Below are positions 58,043 to 64,000 of a stretch of DNA of 64,000 nucleotides, one piece after another (position 1 is the first letter of the stretch; the number at the start of each line of letters is the position of its first letter). The stretch lies in NCBI GenBank assembly GCA_043392685.1, contig JBHZGM010000011.1; one strand, given 5' to 3'. The notes beneath the pieces are model-generated. The model made no database searches, was not told the DNA's origin, and saw only the letters and a program-made list of their open reading frames with translations. The position numbers and the translations under genes were made by a program. Origin of the DNA: Metapseudomonas sp043392685. Its GTDB lineage: Bacteria; Pseudomonadota; Gammaproteobacteria; Pseudomonadales; Pseudomonadaceae.

Positions 58043-60190
58043 TTAGCCGAAAAACTTCTGGCCGTTCTTGGCCATTTCGCGAAGCTTGGCGGTCGGGTGG
58101 TACAGCGCGCCCAGGTCAGCGTACTTGTCGGCGATTGCCACGAACTCGGCCACGCCGATGCTGTCGATGTAACGCAGCGCACCACCACGGAAGGGCGGGA
58201 AGCCGATGCCGTAGATCAGGCCCATGTCGGCCTCGGCAGCGGTCGATACGATGCCGTCTTCCAGGCAGCGTACGGTTTCCAGGCACAGCGGGATCATCAT
58301 GAAGTTGATGATGTCTTCGTCGGTCAGCTCACGCTGTTCCTTGACGATCGGCTTCAGCACTTCGTAGGCGACCGGGTCGGAGACCTTCTTCGGCTTGCCG
58401 CGCTTGTCCATTTCGTAGGCGTAGAAGCCCTTGCCGTTCTTCTGGCCCAGGCGGTTGGCTTCGTACATCACGTCGACGGCAGTCTTGCCTTCGACAGCCA
58501 TGCGATCCGGGAAGCCTTCAGCCATTACATCGCGACCGTGGTGGCCGGTGTCGATGCCGACCACGTCGGACAGGTAGGCCGGGCCCATGGGCCAGCCGAA
58601 CTTCTCCATGATCTTGTCGATGCGGACGAAGTCGACGCCCAGTTCCAGCAGCTTGGCGAAGCCACCGAAGTACGGGAACAGCACGCGGTTCACCAGGAAG
58701 CCGGGGCAGTCGTTCACCACGATCGGGTTCTTGCCCATCTTCTTGGCGTAGGCAACGGTGGTGGCAACCGCCACATCGCTGGACTTCTCGCCGCGGATCA
58801 CTTCCACCAGCGGCATCATGTGCACCGGGTTGAAGAAGTGCATGCCGACGAAGTTCTCCGGACGCTTCAGGGCCTGCGCCAGGTAGCTGATGGAGATGGT
58901 GGAGGTGTTGGAAGCAATGATGGCGTCTTCACGAACGTGACCTTCCACTTCAGCCAGCACGGCGTGCTTGACCTTCGGGTTCTCGACCACGGCCTCAACC
59001 ACGATGTCGACGTCGCCGAAATCGCCATAGGACATGGTCGGACGGATCGCGTTCAGGGCTTCAGCCATCTGCTCGGGCTTCATGCGGCCCTTTTCGACGC
59101 GCTTGCCGAGCAGCTTGGAAGCTTCCTTCAGACCCATCTGGATACCCTCTTCGCGGATATCCTTCATCAGGATCGGAGTGCCCTTGGAGGCGGACTGGTA
59201 GGCGATGCCGCCCCCCATGATGCCAGCACCGAGCACGGCAGCCAGTTTCACGTCCCTGGCGGCTTCGTCGTACTGCTTGCCTTTTTTCTTCAGCTCCTGG
59301 TCATTCAGGAACAGGCCGATCAGGCTGGTGGCAACCGAAGTCTTGGCCAGCTTCACGAAACCGGCGGCTTCGACTTCCAGCGCCTTGTCACGACCGAAGT
59401 TGGCCGCTTTCTGGATGGTCTTGATGGCTTCTACCGGGGCGGGGTAGTTCGGACCGGCCTGGCCAGCGACGAAGCCCTTGGCGGTCTCGAAAGCCATCAT
59501 CTGTTCGATGGCATTGAGCTTGAGCTTTTCCAGCTTGGGCTGGCGCTTGGCCTTGAAGTCCAGCTCGCCGGAGATGGCGCGCTTGGCCAGGTCCAGGGCG
59601 GCAGCCTGCAGCAGCTCGGGAGTGACCACGGCGTCGACGGCGCCGACTTTCAGGGCGTCTTCGGCACGGTTTTCCTTGCCGGAGGCGATCCACTCGATGG
59701 CGTTATCGGTACCGATGATGCGCGGCAGGCGCACGGTACCGCCGAAGCCCGGGTAAATGCCCAGTTTGACTTCCGGCAGACCGATCTTGGCTGCGGTGCT
59801 CATCACGCGGTAATCGGCTGCCAGACACATTTCCAGGCCGCCACCCAGGGCGATGCCGTTGATGGCTGCAACAGTGGGGACTTCGAGGTCTTCGAAGGCG
59901 CTGAAGATCTTGTTGGCTTCGAGGTTGCCGGCAACCAGTTCTTCGTCGGGCAGCCGGAAGTTGTCGACGAATTCGGTGATATCGGCGCCGACGATGAAGA
60001 CGTCCTTGCCGCTGCTGACAATCACGCCCTTGACCGAAGCATCGGCCTTGATGGCTGCGACTGCATCACGCAGTTCGTTCAGGGTGAGACGGTTGAACTT
60101 GTTGACGGACTCACCCTTGAGGTCGAATTTCAGTTCGACGATACCGCCCTCAAGAGCCTTAACCGTGATGGCTTTACCTTCGTAAATCAT
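58043..60190 (-). CDS. fadB: Fatty-acid oxidation complex alpha subunit
   Basis: The 715-residue multifunctional protein (FaoA/FadB) combines enoyl-CoA hydratase, isomerase and 3-hydroxyacyl-CoA dehydrogenase. The crotonase half includes INGIALGGGLEMCLAADYRV and GIYPGFGGTVRLPRIIG. The dehydrogenase half starts with the NAD motif VLGAGIMGGGIAYQSASKG (about 322-340) and has the HFFNPVHMMPLVEVI catalytic segment. GGAGATCAGTTG precedes the ATG at 60190. Further upstream in-frame sequence to 60499 crosses the promoter region and is rejected. Confidence 0.97.
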   Translation of the reverse strand: MIYEGKAITVKALEGGIVELKFDLKGESVNKFNRLTLNELRDAVAAIKADASVKGVIVSSGKDVFIVGADITEFVDNFRLPDEELVAGNLEANKIFSAFEDLEVPTVAAINGIALGGGLEMCLAADYRVMSTAAKIGLPEVKLGIYPGFGGTVRLPRIIGTDNAIEWIASGKENRAEDALKVGAVDAVVTPELLQAAALDLAKRAISGELDFKAKRQPKLEKLKLNAIEQMMAFETAKGFVAGQAGPNYPAPVEAIKTIQKAANFGRDKALEVEAAGFVKLAKTSVATSLIGLFLNDQELKKKGKQYDEAARDVKLAAVLGAGIMGGGIAYQSASKGTPILMKDIREEGIQMGLKEASKLLGKRVEKGRMKPEQMAEALNAIRPTMSYGDFGDVDIVVEAVVENPKVKHAVLAEVEGHVREDAIIASNTSTISISYLAQALKRPENFVGMHFFNPVHMMPLVEVIRGEKSSDVAVATTVAYAKKMGKNPIVVNDCPGFLVNRVLFPYFGGFAKLLELGVDFVRIDKIMEKFGWPMGPAYLSDVVGIDTGHHGRDVMAEGFPDRMAVEGKTAVDVMYEANRLGQKNGKGFYAYEMDKRGKPKKVSDPVAYEVLKPIVKEQRELTDEDIINFMMIPLCLETVRCLEDGIVSTAAEADMGLIYGIGFPPFRGGALRYIDSIGVAEFVAIADKYADLGALYHPTAKLREMAKNGQKFFG

Positions 60191-60664
60191 CAACTGATCT
60201 CCACGGTTTGGGAAACTGGACTGTACGCATCGGAGCCAACCGGTGGACTCGCCTCCCGGCGCAGCCGGAGCATAGTCCCGATCGGTAGGGCGCACCCGCC
60301 GATACGATATTCGGGCTGTATGGCTAGAATCACCGCACAAGACAAACGCTTGATTCATACGCCCGTTTGATTTGGGTGAGCGGAGATTCAGGGAAAAGTC
60401 GGCGCTTGTCAATCTCGCAACGTGACCGCCCGGCCACGTTCGAAACGCCCTGCCAATGGCCTCGCGCCCCATCTGGCGAGATGGGCGGCAGAAATTCACG
60501 CGGGTGATCGCGACCTATCACGATCGCCACTGATTGGCGCAAATGCCCTCGGCAGGCCGCTGGCAAATTGCCTGCCCCACGCGTACATTCGAGCCACTCG
60601 AGCCGCCAGAATTCGAGCGCCAGAACAACAACAATCAAGGCCAATGGACCACGGAGACGCCCCC
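60191..60664. other. 474-bp divergent region upstream of fadB
   Basis: No gene is supported here although reading frames stay open. It contains a candidate leftward promoter with a PsrA-like box (60317-60356). On the rightward side, toward the exported unknown at 60665, I see no clear promoter. Near 60503-60530 there is a repeated GATCGCGAC/GATCGCCAC motif of unknown meaning. Confidence 0.55.
60317..60356 (-). promoter_or_regulatory. Candidate fadBA promoter with PsrA-like box
   Basis: On the minus strand TTGTCT (60345-60340) and CATACA (60322-60317) are 17 nt apart. CAAACGCTTGATTC (60343-60356) matches 11 of 14 bases of the first psrA box and overlaps the -35. PsrA repression of fadBA is known in P. 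aeruginosa; occupancy of this site is inferred. Confidence 0.5.
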
Positions 60665-61471
60665 ATGACGAGCCGCCTGCTTGCCATTCTGCTGGGTACC
60701 CTGCTCACCCTTCCCGTTTTCGCCTCCACTCAGACCTCCCCGGCGGACAGCCTCCTCAAGCTGCACCAGATGCGCCTGGCAGCCCAGCGCAGTCTCGGCG
60801 ACTTCTATATGTACAACAGCATGGAAGGCGACCAGCGCTACGCGCGCCTGATCGATGAGTCGGTGCAGCGAGCGGATGCCCTCCTGAAGGAGCTGGGCGA
60901 GATGCCGGGCGAAACCTCGAAAGTCCTGCGCACCCAGCTGGCGCAGGAATGGCAGAGCTACAACGGCGAACTGACCGGCTTGGTCAGCACGCTCAAGCAG
61001 CAGGGCTTTACCGACCTGCAACCGATAGCCGACCTGACCGCCCGCAACAAGCGCCTTTTGGACCTCGCCAGCGAGCTCTACGCCAACATCCAGCAGGAGG
61101 GCGCATTCCAGGTCCCACCCCTGACCCAGCGCAGCCGCGACCAGAGCCTGCTGATGCAGACCATCGCCGTGGATTACGCCTCGCGCAGCGCTTCCATCGG
61201 CGGCAGCTTCATGGGGGGCAGCGGCGGCAAGGCCATCGACGAACTGGCCGGTGACTTCGCCACCCGGCTGGCCAGCCTGGAACAGGCGCCGCAGAACACG
61301 CCGGAAATCCGCCGGGCGCTGGATGGCATCAGCACCAAATGGCGCTATATCGAAAAATCACTGAAGAACTACAACGAGAACAGCGTTCCGTTCCTCATTA
61401 ACAAGTACTCGGACCGCATCATCGAAGGTCTTGAGGACGTCTCCGCGCGCTACGCGGCAGTCCAGAGCTGA
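60665..61471 (+). CDS. Exported helical protein of unknown function
   Basis: The 268-residue protein has a signal peptide (MTSRLLAILLGTLLTLPVFA, then STQTSPAD) and a mature, almost wholly helical part, with segments such as SLLKLHQMRLAAQRSLGDFY, ESVQRADALLKELGEMPGET and KWRYIEKSLKNYNENSVPF. A Gly-rich interruption (SIGGSFMGGSGGKAIDELAG, about residues 178-197) breaks the helices. The layout resembles periplasmic sensor or adhesin helical bundles, but I do not recognise a family. It is divergent from fadB. Start at 60665 is set by the signal peptide. Confidence 0.78.
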   Translation: MTSRLLAILLGTLLTLPVFASTQTSPADSLLKLHQMRLAAQRSLGDFYMYNSMEGDQRYARLIDESVQRADALLKELGEMPGETSKVLRTQLAQEWQSYNGELTGLVSTLKQQGFTDLQPIADLTARNKRLLDLASELYANIQQEGAFQVPPLTQRSRDQSLLMQTIAVDYASRSASIGGSFMGGSGGKAIDELAGDFATRLASLEQAPQNTPEIRRALDGISTKWRYIEKSLKNYNENSVPFLINKYSDRIIEGLEDVSARYAAVQS

Positions 61472-61515
61472 ACCGCCGGCACCCGGCGCGGCGCCGACAA
61501 CGTTGCGCCCAACCT

Positions 61516-61950
61516 TCAGGCCAGGGCCTTCAGCGCGTCGGCGATGCGCTGCAGGTCTTCGGCCGTGCCCCGCTCGCCCCAGTAGAGAGCGACCATCTGC
61601 GCACTGGCTTCCACCTTGTAGACATCCTTCGGCAAGCCCGCCAGATGGGCCAGCACCGCTGCGTCCTCGCAAGGCTCGCGCCACTGGTTCAGCCACTTGC
61701 CGGGCTCGCTCTGCCAGTAACACCAGGCCTCGCGCCCGCGCAGGCGTGGCCGATGATATTGGGCGCAGGAATGCGGCGGTTCCTGGACCAGCCAGTGGGG
61801 CCACTCCTGGCGCGACAGCTGCATGGCCAGCCCCATTCGCCGCGCCTGCATGCGCAGCTCCATGCGGCCTCGCTGCCCCTTCGAAGGCACCAGCCAGACC
61901 AGCGGGCTGAGCACTACCAGAAGGAGCAACATGACAATCCAGAAAGTCAT
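61516..61950 (-). CDS. Membrane-anchored small protein of unknown function
   Basis: The 144-residue protein starts with one membrane helix (MTFWIVMLLLLVVLSPLVWLV) followed by a basic stretch (PSKGQRGRMELRMQARRMGL), so the bulk is probably cytoplasmic. The soluble part is Trp-rich (WPHWLVQ, AWCYWQSEPGKWLNQWREP) and ends in a short helix. I do not recognise it. It converges on the exported protein gene and is divergent from the universal stress protein gene. Confidence 0.72.
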   Translation of the reverse strand: MTFWIVMLLLLVVLSPLVWLVPSKGQRGRMELRMQARRMGLAMQLSRQEWPHWLVQEPPHSCAQYHRPRLRGREAWCYWQSEPGKWLNQWREPCEDAAVLAHLAGLPKDVYKVEASAQMVALYWGERGTAEDLQRIADALKALA

Positions 61951-62037
61951 AAAGGTTATCTCCGCGCAAAAGCCTGTGTTAAACGTTCCGGACAGCCATA
62001 CTTGTGAATATGTGAAATCTTAAGGAGGAGTCACCCC

Positions 62038-62478
62038 ATGCCCTACCAGCACATTCTGGTCGCCGTCGACCTTACCGATGAATGCCATCCGGTCGTGCGT
62101 CGTGCCCAGGCGCTGGCCCAGGCCAACAAGGCCAAGCTGTCGCTGGTGCACATAGTCGAACCGATGGCCATGGCCTTCGGCGGCGATGTACCCATGGACC
62201 TCTCCATGCTGCAGCAACAGCAATTCGAACAGGCCCGCGAGCGCCTGCAGACCTTCGCCGGCGCTTACTCCGAACTCACTGCCGACCAGCGTCACCTGGC
62301 CTACGGCCAGCCCCGGCAGGAAATCCACCGTCTGGCCGAGGAACAGGGTTGCGACCTGATCGTGGTCGGCAGCCATGGCCGCCATGGCCTCGCCCTGCTG
62401 CTCGGCTCCACCGCCAATGACGTTCTCCACGGCGCACCCTGCGACGTGCTGGCAGTGCGCCTGAAGAAACCTGAATAA
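62038..62478 (+). CDS. Universal stress protein (UspA family)
   Basis: The 146-residue protein starts YQHILVAVDLTDECHPVVRRA and has the nucleotide-binding signature LIVVGSHGRHGLALLLGSTANDVL near the C-terminus. The G-2x-G-9x-G-[ST] pattern of ATP-binding Usp proteins is present (GSHGRHGLALLLGSTAN). AAGGAGGAG lies upstream of the ATG. UspA-type proteins help survival in stationary phase or anaerobic conditions; I see no clear Anr box in the 87-bp upstream gap. Confidence 0.92.
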   Translation: MPYQHILVAVDLTDECHPVVRRAQALAQANKAKLSLVHIVEPMAMAFGGDVPMDLSMLQQQQFEQARERLQTFAGAYSELTADQRHLAYGQPRQEIHRLAEEQGCDLIVVGSHGRHGLALLLGSTANDVLHGAPCDVLAVRLKKPE

Positions 62479-62505
62479 ATAGAAGCGAAGCGCCGGGCGC
62501 GGGCT

Positions 62506-63192
62506 TCAATCGAAGCCTTCGCCCGCGCTCATCAGCAGGGGCCGGATCTTCTGCAACTGGGTTTCCAGCGAGTAGGTCATGCTGGAAGCCATGGAGAAGA
62601 AGGTCAGGAAGGCCTTGAGATTGGAATCGCCTTCGCAGGTATCGTGGATGCGCTGCCAGAAGGCCTGGTTCACCAGCTGCAACTGCTGGAACAAGCGCAC
62701 CAGCCCCTTCAGCTCCCAGTCCGCGTGGCGCCCCTCCCGGAGATTGAAGTACTGCCGGGCAAGGTAGAGCGAAACCGCCCGCAGGATGAACTCCTGATTG
62801 CTGGCGAACGGCAGATGCTGCTGCGCCATCGGCTTGAGCTTGCCCAGCACCGGGCAGGCGCTGGTCGCCATGATCACCCCGAGCAGGGCACGCAAGCCCT
62901 CTTCCAGGCCCGCCACCTTGGCGTATTCGCGTTCCGGCGTACGCACCCAAACCTGAACCTTCCTGAAAGCCGGCAGCCCCTGGAAATCCTCGATCACACG
63001 GTGCAGGTCGACCGCGGCCGGACAGTGGCTGTACGCATCCTTGCTGAGCGGGCAGTTGCTGCACTGCTGGTGCTCCAGGCGCGTCCACTTCGGCGCGGCG
63101 CTCGCACGCTCCGCGTCGTAAACGCGCTCCAGCTCGATGCAGTAGCTGAACTCGTGCAGATCATCCAGGTTGATGCGGTATTCGATGGCCAT
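62506..63192 (-). CDS. Conserved protein of unknown function
   Basis: A 228-residue, largely helical protein beginning MAIEYRINLDDLHEFSYCIELERVYD. It has a C-x2-C-x8-C pattern (QQCSNCPLSKDAYSHCPAAVDL, Cys near 44, 47 and 56) that could bind a metal or iron-sulfur centre, plus another Cys in MATSACPVLGKLKPMAQQHL. I recall it as a Pseudomonas-conserved neighbour of uup (DUF6901), with no known function. It lies 20 bp downstream of uup on the same strand and is probably co-transcribed with it. Confidence 0.78.
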   Translation of the reverse strand: MAIEYRINLDDLHEFSYCIELERVYDAERASAAPKWTRLEHQQCSNCPLSKDAYSHCPAAVDLHRVIEDFQGLPAFRKVQVWVRTPEREYAKVAGLEEGLRALLGVIMATSACPVLGKLKPMAQQHLPFASNQEFILRAVSLYLARQYFNLREGRHADWELKGLVRLFQQLQLVNQAFWQRIHDTCEGDSNLKAFLTFFSMASSMTYSLETQLQKIRPLLMSAGEGFD

Positions 63193-63212
63193 GGGCGCTC
63201 CGGCTCACTTCC

Positions 63213-64000
63213 TCAACTGTCTTCCAGCTCCGCCCAACGCTCGATCAGGCGATCCAGTTCCTTCTGCATTTCGTCCATGCGCTCCAGCACCACGCAGGTC
63301 TGCTCCGCAGGGCGCTGATAGAAGGCCGGATCGGAAACCTCCGCCTGCACCTTCGCCAGTTCCTCCTCCAGGGCCTCGATCTGCCCGGGAATGGCCTCCA
63401 GCTCACGTTGCAGCTTGTAGCTCAGCTTCTTCCTGGGCGCCTCGACCGCGACAGGAGCAGGCTCCGCCGCCTTGGGCGCCTCGACCTTTGCCTCACGGGT
63501 TTCACCCACGCCAAGAAGACGCGGCGAGCCGCCTTGGCGCAGCCAGTCCTGGTAGCCGCCGACGTACTCGCGAACGCGGCCCTGCCCTTCGAACACCAGC
63601 GTGCTGGTGACCACGTTGTCGAGGAAGGCCCGGTCGTGGCTGACCATCAGCACGGTGCCCGGGAAGTTCAGCAGCACCTCTTCGAGCAGTTCCAGGGTTT
63701 CCACGTCCAGGTCGTTGGTCGGCTCGTCCAGCACCAGCAGGTTGGCCGGCTTGCTGAACAGCTTGGCGAGCAACAGTCGTGCCCGTTCGCCACCGGACAA
63801 CGCCTTCACTGGCGTGCGGGCGCGCTGCGGGCTGAACAGGAAGTCCCCCAGATAGCTCAGCACGTGGCGGCTCTGGCCATCGATGGTGATGAAATCGCGG
63901 CCTTCGGAGAGGTTATCGATGACGGTTTTTTCCAAATCCAGCTGGTGACGCAACTGGTCGAAATACGCCACTTCGAGGCGAGTGCCGATCTCGATGCTGC
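63213..64000 (-). CDS. uup: ABC-F ATPase Uup, C-terminal part
   Basis: This is the last ~262 residues of an ABC-F protein; the N-terminus lies past the right edge (the frame stays open to base 64000). It shows the linker end (DQLRHQLDLEKTVIDNLSEG), the second ABC signature ALSGGERARLLLAKLF, Walker B NLLVLDEPTNDLDVETLELL and the switch histidine in VSHDRAFLDNVV. A C-terminal coiled-coil follows (KLSYKLQRELEAIPGQIEAL and on), which in Uup binds DNA. Uup affects transposon precise excision and ribosome function. Among ABC-F proteins the coiled-coil tail and neighbours favour Uup. Confidence 0.93.
   Translation of the reverse strand, partial: SIEIGTRLEVAYFDQLRHQLDLEKTVIDNLSEGRDFITIDGQSRHVLSYLGDFLFSPQRARTPVKALSGGERARLLLAKLFSKPANLLVLDEPTNDLDVETLELLEEVLLNFPGTVLMVSHDRAFLDNVVTSTLVFEGQGRVREYVGGYQDWLRQGGSPRLLGVGETREAKVEAPKAAEPAPVAVEAPRKKLSYKLQRELEAIPGQIEALEEELAKVQAEVSDPAFYQRPAEQTCVVLERMDEMQKELDRLIERWAELEDS

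Noticed and set aside
57443..60370. A 975-codon open frame antisense to fadA/fadB
   Set aside because: Same G+C shadow effect. fadB and fadA carry full catalytic motifs, and the antisense frame has no start context or recognisable domain.
1..64000. Search for CRISPR arrays, tRNA genes, insertion sequences, integrases and toxin-antitoxin or phage-defence genes
   Set aside because: I saw no spaced direct repeats, no tRNA-like cloverleaf, no transposase or integrase motif and no recognised defence gene. The window is core chromosome.

Overview
The window reads as the chromosome of a Pseudomonas species: high G+C, gene families and gene order typical of the genus (sdhCDAB-sucAB-lpdG-sucCD divergent from gltA; Na+-NQR; the psrA/lexA-sulA pair; topA; fadBA; uup), and protein lengths that agree with Pseudomonas homologues as I remember them. 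I see no tRNA, rRNA, CRISPR array, prophage or insertion sequence. Nearly everything is core metabolism, cell envelope and SOS/regulatory genes, densely packed with many 1-8 nt gene overlaps.

Region by region. 1-12441: TCA cycle locus. sdhC-D-A-B, sucA-B, lpdG and sucC-D run leftwards; gltA runs rightwards from a shared 361-bp control region with a good sigma-70 promoter facing each way. Hairpins lie in three of the gaps between the suc cistrons. 12463-16706: small or poorly known genes (START-domain protein, YkgJ-like cysteine cluster, membrane-anchored unknown, DUF486, a 3-hydroxyisobutyrate-dehydrogenase-like reductase, a DEDDh exonuclease, ppnP). An 85-bp nested palindrome lies at 14705-14789. 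16821-23667: leftward envelope run (murB, low-molecular-weight phosphatase, kdsB, Trm112-like, lpxK, exbD, exbB) followed by comEC. 23841-29375: DUF2062 protein, the LolCDE lipoprotein exporter, then a rightward PilZ / small exported protein / glycerophosphodiesterase trio. 29712-38333: sthA and a complete Na+-NQR operon (nqrA-F) with its FMN transferase apbE and maturation factor nqrM, so redox and sodium energetics are grouped. 38607-48335: aroP, a long GAPDH, mfd, csiV and a SWIM/SNF2 helicase. 48393-52745: methylthioinosine phosphorylase, nagZ, a signal-less L,D-transpeptidase-like protein and psrA run leftwards; lexA-sulA run rightwards. The 222-bp psrA/lexA gap carries two PsrA-type boxes and two LexA boxes. 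52826-64000: small unknowns, topA, a DUF1653 protein, the fadBA beta-oxidation operon with a possible PsrA-like box upstream, a large exported unknown, a universal stress protein, a conserved unknown, and the start-less end of the ABC-F gene uup.

From memory of PAO1 numbering, 1-16706 corresponds to about PA1589-PA1574 and 16821-64000 to about PA2977-PA3019. The ppnP/murB gap would then be a rearrangement junction relative to P. aeruginosa, and the SNF2 helicase and the L,D-transpeptidase look like extra genes within otherwise collinear blocks. I found no clear new defence or mobile system. The best leads are non-coding structures (14705-14789, 31126-31255, suc gap hairpins), the sdhC start region, the psrA-ldt-nagZ-mtiP gene run and the SNF2/SWIM helicase.
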